64,000 nucleotides of DNA from Clostridiaceae bacterium (lineage in GTDB: Bacteria > Bacillota > Clostridia > Lachnospirales > Lachnospiraceae): NCBI GenBank assembly GCA_910575585.1, contig CAJTGF010000003.1:133571-197570 (forward strand). The letters run 5' to 3'. A model generated the notes under the pieces. That model was not told where the DNA came from. It worked only from the letters and a program-made list of their open reading frames with translations, and made no database searches. Each line of letters opens with the position of its first letter. The stretch's first letter is position 1. Below are positions 16,258-25,984 of this stretch, piece by piece. The position numbers were made by a program, and so were the translations under genes.

Positions 16258-17958
16258 ATGAAGAATCTGAAAGTAGGCAAGAAGTTTTTGTTAGCTTTTG
16301 GCCTGATCCTGATCATGTTTGTGATCGCGGTCATTTCCGCCGGGGTCGGAATTCGGAGATCGAAGGCGAGTTACCGGAGATTTTACGAGCAGGAGTATGA
16401 AGCCATTACCAGCGTTTATCAGATGCAGATAAGCCTTCAGGAAGGTTTAAAAGAGCTTTTGCTGGCAGTGGTGGAGTCCGACCAGGATGAGACGAATCGG
16501 ATGGTGCAGAAGGTTAACGAGGACTTGCAGAGCGTCCAGACTCAGCTTCAGAGTATTTATGAAATCTATTCCGGGGATGTGTCTCTGCTGAAAAACTTTG
16601 AGACCATGATGGTGAATAATAAACCGGTAAGAGAGAAAGCCATCGAAGCGGCCAGCAGAGGGACCAAGGAAGGCAACGAGGAGGCGCAGCAGATCATTCT
16701 GCGGGAGTATAATCCTGTGGTGGAGCAGTATGTGGAGGTCCTGCGTCAGGCGTTTCAGAAGATGGAGCAGGAGAGCCACGATCAGTATGAGGAATCCATG
16801 AAGATGCTGGATTACCTTTACATAGCCTCGGTCCTGATCTCGGTGGCGGCTTTTATCCTTACCTGCCTCATTGCGCTTAGGCTGACGAAACTTATCCTTG
16901 TTCCGGTCCAGAAATTGGAAGAGGTTATGAAAGAGGTTGTGAAGGGCAACCTTTCCGCAGATGTGGAGTATGACTCAAAGGATGAGTTTGGCGAGATGGC
17001 AACCTATATGCATGAAATGACCACAGGGGTTGCGGCTATTATTAAGGATATCGAGCGGATTCTTACGGCTATGGCCGGCGGCGATTTTTCCGCCAGGTCC
17101 GCGGACAGAAGCAGCTATATCGGTGACTATAAGAAGATTCTCCAGGCTATGATCGGCATTAAGGCGGCCCTGAATACGACGATGACCACCTTGAATCAGT
17201 CGGCGGATCAGGTTGCTTCCGGTTCCGACCAGGTATCTTCCGGCGCTCAGGCTCTTTCCCAGGGCGCCACGGAGCAGGCTTCTTCTGTGGAAGAGCTTGC
17301 GGCTTCCATCAACGACATCTCCAACCGTATCAACGAGAATGCCCACGGCGCCGAGACGGCCAGTAAAAAGTCGGATATGGTCAGTGAGATCGCGGGGGAA
17401 GGGAACCGCAGGATGCAGGATATGCTGTCAGCCATGGCGGATATCAGCAACTCTTCCGGAGAGATCGGCAAGATTATCAAGACCATCGAAGATATTGCCT
17501 TCCAGACCAATATCCTGGCTCTCAACGCGGCGGTGGAGGCTGCCAGGGCAGGCAGCGCCGGCAAAGGGTTTGCGGTGGTTGCCGATGAGGTGCGCGATCT
17601 GGCCAGCAAGTCGGCGGAGGCGTCCAAGAACACGGCTGTTCTTATTGAAAATTCCCTTGCGGCGGTGGAGAACGGCAGGAGGATCGCCGACGAGACCGCG
17701 GGAGCTTTGGAGAAGGTGGTGTCGGGAATTCAGGAGGCAACGGATATGATGGATTCCATTGCCAGGGCTTCCAGGGAGCAGGCAGACGCCATCACCCAGA
17801 TCACGGTGGGCATCGACCAGATTTCCAGCGTGGTCCAGACCAATTCCGCCACATCCGAGGAGAGCGCCGCGGCCAGTGAAGAGCTGTCCAGCCAGGCGCA
17901 GATCATGAAGGATCTGGTTAGGAAGTTTAAGCTTGACAAGGACCTTGGAAGTGTTTGA
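16258..17958 (+). CDS. Methyl-accepting chemotaxis protein (4-helix-bundle sensor)
   Basis: A 566-residue transmembrane chemoreceptor: TM1 about 10-32, an extracytoplasmic helical bundle (about 33-186), TM2 about 187-207, HAMP (about 208-260), a second HAMP-like linker segment, then the signalling domain with the conserved hairpin tip [22 protein letters not shown] split around residues 407-428. The ribosome site AAGGAGGAG precedes the ATG. It faces cheA across a 335-bp divergent intergenic region. The ligand is unknown. The last residues ([11 protein letters not shown]) lack the CheR-tethering pentapeptide. Confidence 0.93.
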   Translation: MKNLKVGKKFLLAFGLILIMFVIAVISAGVGIRRSKASYRRFYEQEYEAITSVYQMQISLQEGLKELLLAVVESDQDETNRMVQKVNEDLQSVQTQLQSIYEIYSGDVSLLKNFETMMVNNKPVREKAIEAASRGTKEGNEEAQQIILREYNPVVEQYVEVLRQAFQKMEQESHDQYEESMKMLDYLYIASVLISVAAFILTCLIALRLTKLILVPVQKLEEVMKEVVKGNLSADVEYDSKDEFGEMATYMHEMTTGVAAIIKDIERILTAMAGGDFSARSADRSSYIGDYKKILQAMIGIKAALNTTMTTLNQSADQVASGSDQVSSGAQALSQGATEQASSVEELAASINDISNRINENAHGAETASKKSDMVSEIAGEGNRRMQDMLSAMADISNSSGEIGKIIKTIEDIAFQTNILALNAAVEAARAGSAGKGFAVVADEVRDLASKSAEASKNTAVLIENSLAAVENGRRIADETAGALEKVVSGIQEATDMMDSIARASREQADAITQITVGIDQISSVVQTNSATSEESAAASEELSSQAQIMKDLVRKFKLDKDLGSV

Positions 17959-17988
17959 CGGGCGTATCGTTTATAAGTTTATAGTATG

Positions 17989-18036
17989 CAGATCAGCAGA
18001 TCGGCAGATCCGTTGATCTGCTGATCTGCTGATCTG
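17989..18036 (+). repeat. Hairpin built of GATCTGCT octamers
   Basis: Within the 314-bp gap between two chemoreceptor genes, GATCTGCT is repeated about three times in tandem from 18015. The preceding 17989-18010 holds its near-complement (CAGATCAGCAGATCGGCAGATC split by one mismatch), so the whole segment folds into a roughly 20-bp stem with a 4-nt loop. No T run follows, so an ordinary terminator is less likely than a slipped-strand repeat or an RNA stability hairpin. The rest of 17959-18272 shows no gene that I can support. Confidence 0.6.
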
Positions 18037-18272
18037 CTGATTTCAAAGCATTTCCCGTGGAAGGGGAGCGGGACACAACAATGACGGCGGGTCATATACT
18101 AAACAGTAAACACAGATGATGGTCCGGGTCAGACAGAAGTTGACTTGAACATCAGGCAAAAGCATGATTGCAAAATGATCTTTTGCGAGGGATGGGTGTA
18201 TGGGGGAGGTAAGGCCGTCTCCATATAGTATTTACTTGAATAATTAAGGTTTATGAGGAGAATGGAACTATC

Positions 18273-19931
18273 ATGAAGCAGAGCATAAAAAAACAGGTCT
18301 TAATACGGGTTGCCCTTATATTTATTGTGGTTATCGTTAGCGGGATTGTGACGTTAAGCGGCATGAAACAAGTCCGGGTGTCCAGCAGATCTACGGAACA
18401 GGCCACCCAGATCCATGCCGTAGTATTGACAGCGGAGAAAGCGCATTATGGATGGGTAGAGAACTTGTGTTCTTCTGTTGCCTTCGGCACGGAATTTACA
18501 GGGAGCACAAACTATAAAACCTGTGTTCTGGGCAGCTGGATCTACGGATCCGAGATCCAGGAGGTTGAGGATGAGAGGATCCATCAGCTGGTGAAGGAGA
18601 TGGAGCCTGTCCATCAGGCGATCCATGAGTCGGCAAATGCCATCGTGGAAGCCAACAAGACGGATCCCCAGGAGGCTCAACGCTTGTATCTGGAGGTTAC
18701 CAAAGTCAATGTGGAGAAACTGGTTTCCCTTTTGGAGGAAGTGGGAGCCATTACTCAGGAGCAGGTGAGCGCCAACCAGAAAGAGCTGGAGGACTGGGTT
18801 TTGTGGTCCGAACTCATCTCGGTGTTCACGGTAGTCGTAACCCTGGTGTCCAGCGTGCTGCTTGTTATTTATGTTATGAAAAAGATCGTGAATCCGATCC
18901 AGGTGATCATGGAGTCCAGTAAGGGCCTGGCCCAAGGTAAGCTGGATTTCCAGATCGATATAAACAGCGGGGATGAAGTGGGGCAGCTGGCCGAAAGCCT
19001 TAATACCTCGGTGAAGAACTTAAGGCTTTATATTTCCGATATCGCCATGATCCTGCAGCAGATGGCAGAGGGAGATCTGACGGCAGAAAGCCGGATTGAT
19101 TATGCAGGCGATTTTGTACAGATCCAGAGAGCCATCGAGACCATCGGACGGGAACAGAGCAATATCATGGAGCAGATCCGCGCTTCTTCCGATCAGGTAG
19201 ACGCAGGAGCCACTCAGGTGGCCACAGGAGCCCAGAGCCTGGCCCAGGGGTCCACGGAGCAGGCATCCGAAGTGGATAATCTTCTGCACATGATCGAGCA
19301 GATCACGGAGCAGATCGACAGCAACGCGGACAGCGCTGCCATCACCACGGATGAGGCGGATAAGATGAGCCGCCAGATCGTTACCTGCAACGGGCAGATG
19401 GAGGAGATGGCCCAGGCCATGAGTCAGATCAGCGCGTGCTCCGGTGAGATCCAGCACATCATCAAGACCATTGACGATATCGCGTTCCAGACTAACATCC
19501 TGGCTCTCAACGCGGCGGTGGAGGCTGCCAGGGCGGGAAGCGCCGGCAAAGGCTTTGCCGTGGTGGCGGATGAAGTGCGCAACCTGGCTGCCAAGAGCGC
19601 GGACGCGGTGAAAGAGACTACGGAACTGATCGAGAAGACGCTGCGCATGGTTGACACCGGTTCCAGGCTCACAGGTGTGACCAAGGAGTCTCTTGCTTCC
19701 GTTGTAGGGGGAGCCGATATGGTCACAGGACAGATAAAGGTGATCTCGCAGGCATCCAAGGAACAAAAGACGGGGATCAACCACATTAAGGACAGCATTT
19801 ATCAGATCTCCACGGTGATCCAGTCCAACTCCGCTACGTCGGAGGAGAGTGCCGCAGCCAGTGAAGAGCTGGCAGGCCAGGCGCAGGTTCTGAAGTCTCT
19901 GATCGGAAGGTTTAAGCTGAGGAGACGGTGA
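18273..19931 (+). CDS. Methyl-accepting chemotaxis protein with an extracytoplasmic CZB-like zinc-binding sensor
   Basis: A 552-residue chemoreceptor: TM1 about 11-30, sensor 31-180, TM2 about 181-205, HAMP, then the signalling domain with the standard tip ([17 protein letters not shown]). The sensor carries the ligand pattern of the chemoreceptor zinc-binding (CZB) domain: His58 in KAHYGW, Cys84 in CVLGSW, then His104 and His114/118 in RIHQL and PVHQAIH. Most CZB domains I know of are cytoplasmic; here the pattern lies between the two membrane spans. Zinc, redox or hypochlorite-type sensing is plausible by family analogy, but not shown. Confidence 0.9.
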   Translation: MKQSIKKQVLIRVALIFIVVIVSGIVTLSGMKQVRVSSRSTEQATQIHAVVLTAEKAHYGWVENLCSSVAFGTEFTGSTNYKTCVLGSWIYGSEIQEVEDERIHQLVKEMEPVHQAIHESANAIVEANKTDPQEAQRLYLEVTKVNVEKLVSLLEEVGAITQEQVSANQKELEDWVLWSELISVFTVVVTLVSSVLLVIYVMKKIVNPIQVIMESSKGLAQGKLDFQIDINSGDEVGQLAESLNTSVKNLRLYISDIAMILQQMAEGDLTAESRIDYAGDFVQIQRAIETIGREQSNIMEQIRASSDQVDAGATQVATGAQSLAQGSTEQASEVDNLLHMIEQITEQIDSNADSAAITTDEADKMSRQIVTCNGQMEEMAQAMSQISACSGEIQHIIKTIDDIAFQTNILALNAAVEAARAGSAGKGFAVVADEVRNLAAKSADAVKETTELIEKTLRMVDTGSRLTGVTKESLASVVGGADMVTGQIKVISQASKEQKTGINHIKDSIYQISTVIQSNSATSEESAAASEELAGQAQVLKSLIGRFKLRRR

Positions 19932-20066
19932 GATATGAGAAACTTCCAGGAATAACGGTGGGGTTATGGGGGAAGTATCGGCGGCAAACGCAAAGCTCTG
20001 CCGTTGTTCCTGAGGTGATAAATAACAACATGCTATAAGCTAGCAAGGTAACGAAGGGAGAAAGTC

Positions 20067-21941
20067 ATGTCAAACGGTATCAAGAATCTGAAAGTCGGCC
20101 TTAAGCTGTACATATTGGTAGGGACAGCTTTGGCTCTCATGCTGGCGCTGGTGATAGCGGGCGTCATGCTTATGGGCAACATCAACAAGTCCACGGACAT
20201 TATCGCGGTTAAGTGGATGCCCAGCTGTACATTATCCAACGAGATGGATACGTCCCTGTCCAATCTTAGGCGATACAAGCTTACGGTGGTCACCGGACGG
20301 ACGGACGAGGAAGTAAACACCAATATAGACAAAGTGGAAGCGGAGATCGCCAAGCTGGACGGTTATATCAGCGATTACGGCGACTACGTCAGCACCACCG
20401 AGGGGCGGCGGCTTTATGAGACGCTGCAGACTGCATGGAATGCGTATAAACAGGTGGATACCAGGATCATGGATCTGGCAAAGGCCGGTCAGCTGGAAGA
20501 TGCGGAAGTTCTTTTAAAGGGCGATGAGGGTACCAGAGTTTACAATGATCTCAGCGCGTCTTTTAATAATCTGTCCGATTTTAACACGAAAGGCAGCGAA
20601 GATGCCCATGTGGACAGCACCAGGACGTACAAGACCGCGTTGGTGGTTTTGGTGGCGATGCTTGGCGTTGCGGCGGTCATCGGCGTAAGTCTTTCCATGG
20701 TCATCATCCGGAGCATCCGCATCCCGGTGGCAGAACTTGAGAAAGCCGCCATCCAGATGGCCCAGGGCAATCTGGACGTGGATATTGTTTACGAGTCCAA
20801 GGATGAACTGGGAGTGCTTGCCGCGCAGTTCAGAGAAGTTGTCCGCAAGCTGAGCGCTATCGTAAATGATGAGAAGCAGTTTATGGCAAAGATGGCTGCC
20901 GGCGATCTGACTGTGGATTCCATTTGTCCTCAGGAATATATCGGTACATTTGACGCCATATTAAAATCTTTCCGCACCATCGCCGGTCAGATGAATGACG
21001 CCATGACAAAGATCAGCGAGAGCAGCGAGCAGGTTTCCAACAGCGCGGATCAGGTGTCCTCCGGCGCTCAGGCCCTTTCCCAGGGCGCTACGGAACAGGC
21101 AAGTTCCATTGAGGAGCTGGCGGCTACGATCAACGATATTTCCGACAGGATCAAGGAGAACGCCGAGAACGCCAAAGTTGCCAACGCCAAGGTGGACGCT
21201 GTGGGCGAGAATATGAATCTGAGCAATGCCAAGATGCAGGATATGATTCAGGCTATGAGCGATATCAACAACAGCTCCAACGAGATCGGTAAGATCATCA
21301 AGACCATTGAGGACATTGCGTTCCAGACCAATATCCTGGCTCTTAACGCGGCTGTGGAGGCCGCAAGGGCAGGGAGCGCAGGCAAGGGCTTCGCGGTTGT
21401 GGCCGACGAGGTGAGAAATCTTGCCAGCAAGAGCGCCGAGGCATCCAAGAATACGGCCGCGCTTATTGAGAATTCCAATAAAGCTGTGCAAAACGGCACG
21501 GAGATCGCCAGCGAGACGGCCAAGACCCTTGTTCAGGCTGTGGAGGGCGTGAAGGAAGCCACCAGGCTGGTGGACAAGATTTCCGAGGCAAGTTCCACTC
21601 AGTCCGCGGCCATCTCCCAGATCACTTTGGGTATCGACCAGATCTCCAGCGTAATCCAGACCAACTCCGCTACGGCGGAGGAGAGCGCGGCTGCCAGCCA
21701 GGAGCTGTCCAGCCAGGCGCAGCTGATGCGGGAGCAGGTGAACAAGTTCCACTTAAAGGCTACCAGCGGAAGCAGCTTTTCCTCTTCCGTGCCGGTATCC
21801 GCGCCGGCGCCGGTATCCGTTAGTTCCTACAGCCAGCCGGAGGAGGACTATGCAAGCTACGAGAAGACTCCGGCATATTCCGGCTATGAGGAGGAGCCGA
21901 CTCCTTCCTACAATACGTATTCATCCAACGATAAGTATTGA
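20067..21941 (+). CDS. Methyl-accepting chemotaxis protein with Ser/Pro/Tyr-rich tail
   Basis: A 624-residue chemoreceptor: TM1 about 13-33, a four-helix-bundle sensor (about 34-190), TM2 about 191-215, HAMP, and a signalling domain with the conserved tip. After the signalling hairpin there is an unusual tail of about 55 residues rich in Ser, Pro, Tyr and Glu (repeated [28 protein letters not shown] motifs). It may be a flexible tether, but it does not end in the NWETF-type CheR docking pentapeptide. An intrinsic terminator follows. Confidence 0.92.
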   Translation: MSNGIKNLKVGLKLYILVGTALALMLALVIAGVMLMGNINKSTDIIAVKWMPSCTLSNEMDTSLSNLRRYKLTVVTGRTDEEVNTNIDKVEAEIAKLDGYISDYGDYVSTTEGRRLYETLQTAWNAYKQVDTRIMDLAKAGQLEDAEVLLKGDEGTRVYNDLSASFNNLSDFNTKGSEDAHVDSTRTYKTALVVLVAMLGVAAVIGVSLSMVIIRSIRIPVAELEKAAIQMAQGNLDVDIVYESKDELGVLAAQFREVVRKLSAIVNDEKQFMAKMAAGDLTVDSICPQEYIGTFDAILKSFRTIAGQMNDAMTKISESSEQVSNSADQVSSGAQALSQGATEQASSIEELAATINDISDRIKENAENAKVANAKVDAVGENMNLSNAKMQDMIQAMSDINNSSNEIGKIIKTIEDIAFQTNILALNAAVEAARAGSAGKGFAVVADEVRNLASKSAEASKNTAALIENSNKAVQNGTEIASETAKTLVQAVEGVKEATRLVDKISEASSTQSAAISQITLGIDQISSVIQTNSATAEESAAASQELSSQAQLMREQVNKFHLKATSGSSFSSSVPVSAPAPVSVSSYSQPEEDYASYEKTPAYSGYEEEPTPSYNTYSSNDKY

Positions 21942-21969
21942 GTGAGGACTCAATTAGCGGCAGAGCCAT

Positions 21970-22006
21970 AAAAAGACTTCGGGATCTTGATTCCGGAGTC
22001 TTTTTT
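21970..22006 (+). terminator. Terminator after the third chemoreceptor gene
   Basis: AAAAAGACTTCGG pairs with CCGGAGTCTTTTTT (one mismatch) around a 10-nt loop and ends in six T residues. Confidence 0.85.
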
Positions 22007-22025
22007 CAGGGACTGCCGAATGTTC

Positions 22026-22055
22026 TTGACGTGTGGGAATGATATCAAGTATAAT
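22026..22055 (+). promoter_or_regulatory. Promoter of the FIST/soluble-receptor pair
   Basis: TTGACG (22026-22031) and TATAAT (22050-22055) are spaced by 18 bp directly after the terminator. An in-frame ATG at 22033 lies inside this promoter, which argues for the GTG at 22105 as the real start of the FIST gene. Confidence 0.7.
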
Positions 22056-22104
22056 AAATTCCATATGGCATAATTATAACGAATGTAGAAAAGAGGAACT
22101 AACA

Positions 22105-23160
22105 GTGAGACAGTTTTTTGGTATGAGTCAGCGAGGCGACCTGAAGGAAGCCGTTCAGGGGCTGGCAGGCCCTAAACTCATTATGCTGATGTCCAACGGC
22201 AATCAGTTTGAGGAGCATGTGGAGGAGTTGGAACGGCTCTTTCCCAATGTACCAAGTATCGGATGTATCGGAATGTGTTATGATACCAAGGTGGCGGAGT
22301 CAGGTGTGGGAGTGGCTGCTTTCTCGGACGGGGTAGTGGCTGCGGCCAATGTGCTGGAGCAGGTGTCCGTGATGCCGGTAAAGTATATTCGGCGTTTGGA
22401 GCAGGATCTTGGCAAGGTGAACGCCTCGGAGCAGGATACCATATGTATCGACTTTTGTTCCGGCAATGATGCCTGCGTGCTGAATACCATACATACGGCT
22501 CTGCGTCACCGGAATGTTTCTCTGGTGGGCGGTACCGGCGACGGAGGGAGGGTTTCCGCCAACGGCAGAGTCTATAAGGACTCCGTGGCCTATGCCATTG
22601 TGAAGAATCAAAGCGGCAGAGTAAAAGCGTATAAAGAGAATATATACCGAAGGATGGATCAACATCGGTTTATCGCTTCCAACACGGATAAGGGCAGGTA
22701 TATCATGGGTTCTCTTAACGGCAAGCCGGCCAGACAGGTGTACCAGGATATCCTCCATGTGACGGAGCAGCAGATCCAGACCCAGACCTTTAAGAATCCC
22801 TTCGGCAAGATTAACGGCGACGATACTTGCATCATATCCATCAAGGAGGTGGACGGCAACGCGCTGGCCTGCTTTAGACAGGTCAATGATTCCGATGTGT
22901 TAAGCCTTCTGGAACTGGGCGATTACAGGGCTATCGTCAAGGAGACCATCGGCAACATAAGCCGGGATTTCCCAAGGCGTTCGGCAGTCTTTTCCATCAA
23001 CTGTCTGTTCCGGTACAAACTGTTCAGCGAAAACGGCTATATGCAGGAATATCTTAGGGAAATGGGCTCCCTGGGCGCCCATGCGGGTCTTGTGGGATAT
23101 GGAGAACATTTTAACAACCAGTTTGTCAACCAATCCATGACGTGCGTGGTATTTGAATAG
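22105..23160 (+). CDS. FIST-domain sensory protein
   Basis: A 351-residue soluble protein with FIST N (about 25-200) and FIST C (about 205-345) domains. Visible features include [21 protein letters not shown] and the C-terminal [14 protein letters not shown] and [25 protein letters not shown], the last matching the usual FIST ending 'G..GE....N.T..v'. FIST domains are thought to bind small ligands, possibly amino acids, and are normally fused to or next to signalling modules. GTG at 22105 is chosen for its AAGAGGA site (22091-22097) and the promoter position. It lies 14 bp upstream of a soluble chemoreceptor and is probably its sensory partner. Confidence 0.88.
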   Translation: MRQFFGMSQRGDLKEAVQGLAGPKLIMLMSNGNQFEEHVEELERLFPNVPSIGCIGMCYDTKVAESGVGVAAFSDGVVAAANVLEQVSVMPVKYIRRLEQDLGKVNASEQDTICIDFCSGNDACVLNTIHTALRHRNVSLVGGTGDGGRVSANGRVYKDSVAYAIVKNQSGRVKAYKENIYRRMDQHRFIASNTDKGRYIMGSLNGKPARQVYQDILHVTEQQIQTQTFKNPFGKINGDDTCIISIKEVDGNALACFRQVNDSDVLSLLELGDYRAIVKETIGNISRDFPRRSAVFSINCLFRYKLFSENGYMQEYLREMGSLGAHAGLVGYGEHFNNQFVNQSMTCVVFE

Positions 23161-23174
23161 AAGGGGGAGAGGAC

Positions 23175-24107
23175 TTGCTGTTTCACAGAGATAAGAATCG
23201 AAAAGATGGAAAGAGACAGGACCAGGAGAAAGATTTGTACCCGGTTCTGTATGTGATGGACAGTTTAAAGGAATATCATACGGATCTGGTCCGCAAGGAG
23301 GTGGAGTCCCTTGAGGAGTTAAGCCTGGTGAGCAGTTCGTTTGACAGCGTCCTTGGGGAGACGGAACGTTTCCAGCAGCAGCTGGAGAATATGGGAGAGA
23401 ATTTTTCCAGCGTTAACCAGGCTACGGAGCAGTTTGCCGTGGTGCGCAATGATATTGCCAGGTCCGTAGGCAAGGCCCAGGATGAGGTGGAGATCTTAAA
23501 GACCAGCTCTCTGGAGGTGGAGGCCCACTTCGGGGAGATGGGCAGTACTTTCTCGGCGCTGCAGGAGTCGGTGGAACAAATTAAGCAGAGGATGAGCCGC
23601 ATTGTGTCCATTGCGGATCAGACCAACATCCTTGCCATTAATGCGTCCATTGAGGCGGCCAGAGCGGGTGAGAAGGGCAAAGGCTTTGCCGTGGTGGCCG
23701 TAGAGGTGAAGAAGCTGGCGGATGAGATCAAGGATCTGGCGGCAGAGGTGGATTCTGACATCAAGAATGTGGAGAGAGGCACCGATAAGCTAAGCGACAG
23801 CATTGACACTTCCAGGCAGGCTCTGGGGGACAGCATCGAAAAGGTGCAGGAGACCTACGAGATGTTTGACCAGATTACCCAGGCGGCGGAGGGGGCTACG
23901 GCGGTGCAGGACCAGATCTCCGGTGTCATCGGCGAGTCCAGGTCAGCACTTGACAGCCTGTGCGGATTTTTTGATAAAATGAGAGGGCAGTATCAGCAGG
24001 TGGTGAAGCATATCACCCAGGCCAGCAAGCTGGGGACCACCAAGAGCGCCATGTTTGAGGATATTGATAATCTGATGGCCCAGATCCGGCCCATCATCAA
24101 GGAGTAG
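23175..24107 (+). CDS. Soluble methyl-accepting chemotaxis-type signalling protein
   Basis: A 310-residue protein with no membrane segment: a charged N-terminus, a long coiled coil and a receptor signalling domain whose tip [29 protein letters not shown] (about residues 153-181) is split by the hairpin turn. The short coiled coil and the divergent flanks suggest a signal output that need not be methylated. The start is TTG at 23175 with GGGGGAGAGG just upstream, 14 bp after the FIST gene. Since it has no sensor of its own, the FIST protein is the obvious candidate for its input. Confidence 0.88.
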   Translation: MLFHRDKNRKDGKRQDQEKDLYPVLYVMDSLKEYHTDLVRKEVESLEELSLVSSSFDSVLGETERFQQQLENMGENFSSVNQATEQFAVVRNDIARSVGKAQDEVEILKTSSLEVEAHFGEMGSTFSALQESVEQIKQRMSRIVSIADQTNILAINASIEAARAGEKGKGFAVVAVEVKKLADEIKDLAAEVDSDIKNVERGTDKLSDSIDTSRQALGDSIEKVQETYEMFDQITQAAEGATAVQDQISGVIGESRSALDSLCGFFDKMRGQYQQVVKHITQASKLGTTKSAMFEDIDNLMAQIRPIIKE

Positions 24108-24187
24108 ATCCGGGCAGACCGGCGGCAAAAAGGGGATCTTAGGGCCGTAATAGCAGGAAATACGGATATTTGTGAAAAATGAGTGTG

Positions 24188-24223
24188 AACATCTCTGCCA
24201 ATGGCTGGCAGGGATGTTTTTTT
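24188..24223 (+). terminator. Terminator after the FIST/soluble-receptor pair
   Basis: AACATCTCTGCCA pairs with TGGCAGGGATGTT around a short loop, followed by a T run (to about 24223). Confidence 0.85.
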
Positions 24224-24394
24224 GTGTGGATATGGATAAAAATTCGTGGTATCGGGAAATAAAATTGTGTAATATCACAAGTAGATGCAGTGAGGGGCAT
24301 TGATAGGAACGAGAAAAAGTGGAATAAAAAACATAAATTCGTAGCAAAAAAGAAATTTTTTTTGTAAAATCCGCATAGGACAGACAAATGTTGC

Positions 24395-24423
24395 TGGACA
24401 AAAGGACTTTCTTATGGTATAAT
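24395..24423 (+). promoter_or_regulatory. Promoter of the DUF3798 transporter operon
   Basis: TGGACA (24395-24400) and TATAAT (24418-24423) are 17 bp apart. The leader that follows has a small complex hairpin at about 24460-24490, GGTC...GACC enclosing CTCC-gtaa-GGAG, just before the AAAGGAGGAA ribosome site. The leader hairpin might modulate expression, but it matches no riboswitch that I know. Confidence 0.65.
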
Positions 24424-24513
24424 CGAAACACTTTATCTGACTAAATTATCAGAGGAAGGGGTCTTGATATCTCCGTAAGGAGGCAGGACCAACAAAAAAA
24501 GGAGGAATAAGGA

Positions 24514-25761
24514 ATGAAAAAAAGATTACTCAGCCTGACATTGGCAGCAGCCATGACGTTTTCTTTGGCAGGATGCCGCGGAGCGGCTACGACAGAGACT
24601 ACTGCAGCCGGGGACGGGGCCGCGACTACGACGGCAGCGGAGGCCACTACGGCAGCAGACAGCGGTGAGACTCAGGCTCCCGCAGAGACCGAGGCGCCTG
24701 CCGGCAACTTTAAGATCGGCATTATCACCGGTACGGCTTCTCAGGGCGACGAGGAGATCACCCAGGCCGGAAAGATGAAGGAGAAGTACGGCGACATGAT
24801 CGTTACTTCCACCTATCCGGATAACTTTACCACAGAGACGGAGACCGTGATCTCCAACACCGTGGCTATGGCTTCCGACCCGGATGTAAAGGCCATCATC
24901 TGGTGTCAGGCTATTCCGGGCACGGCGGCGGCTATCGACAAGGTTCGGGAGACAAGACCGGACATGATCTTTATCGTTGGCACCCCAGGCGAGGATCCGG
25001 GCGTTATCAACCCCAAGGCTGACATCGTTCTCCAGGTAGATGAGCCGGGATGCGGCATCGTGCTTCCGCCTCAGGCTTCCAAGCAGGGCGCAAAGACCAT
25101 GATCCACTATTCTTTCCCCCGCCATATGAGCTACGCGCTGATCGTTGCCCGTCATGAGAACTTTAAGAAGTACTGCGCGGAGAACAACATTGAGCTGGTT
25201 GACGTTACGGCTCCGGACCCCACAGGCGATTCCGGCATCACAGGCGCTCAGCAGTTCATTTTGGAGGATGTTCCCCGTCAGATCGAGAAGTACGGCAAGG
25301 ATACCGTGTTCTTTACTACCAACTGCGGCATGCAGGAGCCCCTTATCCGTTCCGTATTTGAGAACGGCGCCATCTACAGCCTGCAGTGCTGTCCGTCTCC
25401 GTTCCACGCTTTCCCGGCTGCCCTGAATATCGATATGGCAGGCCATGAGGCGGATGTGAACTACATGATGGAGCAGCTTCAGGCAAAGGTTACGGAGTAT
25501 GACATGGGCGGCCGCGTTTCCACATGGGGCGTTCCCTGTAACATGCTGTTCATCAGCGCCGGCGTTGAGTATGCCAAGAAGGTGCTGGAGGGACAGACAA
25601 GCGGCACACTGGATGAGCAGGTGTTAAGAGACACGATCCAGGCATGCGCCGAGGAGTTTACGCCGGGCGCTAAGATGACGGTTGATTACTATGTTGACGA
25701 CAACGGCAACGCCAAGGAGAATCATTTCCTGGTTATGTCTGATTTCGTGACATTCGAGTAA
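24514..25761 (+). CDS. DUF3798 lipoprotein, probable substrate-binding protein
   Basis: A 415-residue secreted lipoprotein: signal peptide 1-20 with lipobox LAGC (Cys21), then a Thr/Ala/Glu-rich linker to about residue 62 that tethers the domain to the membrane. The mature domain begins FKIGIITGTASQGDEE and has a type I periplasmic-binding-protein-like alternation of strands (IIWCQAIPGTAAAIDKV, MIFIVGTPGEDPG, TVFFTTNCGMQEPLI). It matches DUF3798, a family of unknown ligand. An ABC ATPase and two permeases follow in the same direction, so it most likely delivers the substrate to them. Confidence 0.85.
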   Translation: MKKRLLSLTLAAAMTFSLAGCRGAATTETTAAGDGAATTTAAEATTAADSGETQAPAETEAPAGNFKIGIITGTASQGDEEITQAGKMKEKYGDMIVTSTYPDNFTTETETVISNTVAMASDPDVKAIIWCQAIPGTAAAIDKVRETRPDMIFIVGTPGEDPGVINPKADIVLQVDEPGCGIVLPPQASKQGAKTMIHYSFPRHMSYALIVARHENFKKYCAENNIELVDVTAPDPTGDSGITGAQQFILEDVPRQIEKYGKDTVFFTTNCGMQEPLIRSVFENGAIYSLQCCPSPFHAFPAALNIDMAGHEADVNYMMEQLQAKVTEYDMGGRVSTWGVPCNMLFISAGVEYAKKVLEGQTSGTLDEQVLRDTIQACAEEFTPGAKMTVDYYVDDNGNAKENHFLVMSDFVTFE

Positions 25762-25820
25762 TCCCAGGGCATCGCGGCCTGACAAGGTTTGGAAAAATAA
25801 ATTGATGTAGATGAATCTGG

Positions 25821-25870
25821 AGTTCTGCCAACGGGGGTCTTTGGGACATCAGCTGGCAGAACTTTCATTT
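25821..25870 (+). terminator. Partial terminator between the binding protein and ABC genes
   Basis: AGTTCTGCCA (25821-25830) pairs with TGGCAGAACT (25854-25863), followed by TTCATTTT. Located after the first gene of the operon, it probably allows high expression of the binding protein and lower expression of the ATPase and permeases. Confidence 0.7.
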
Positions 25871-25984
25871 TGCTGCTACTTCCTCTCGGAGGTCTCATCA
25901 GCTTTCGGGAGGATTTGCATGATAGATGCATGACTTGCCAGCCTGGGCTGGCGATAAATATGAATGTGGAAAGAGGTTGGTGAC

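Noticed and set aside
19020..19784. Minus-strand open frame inside the second chemoreceptor, recurring in the other receptors
   Set aside because: The similarity among these frames merely mirrors the conserved signalling domain on the sense strand.
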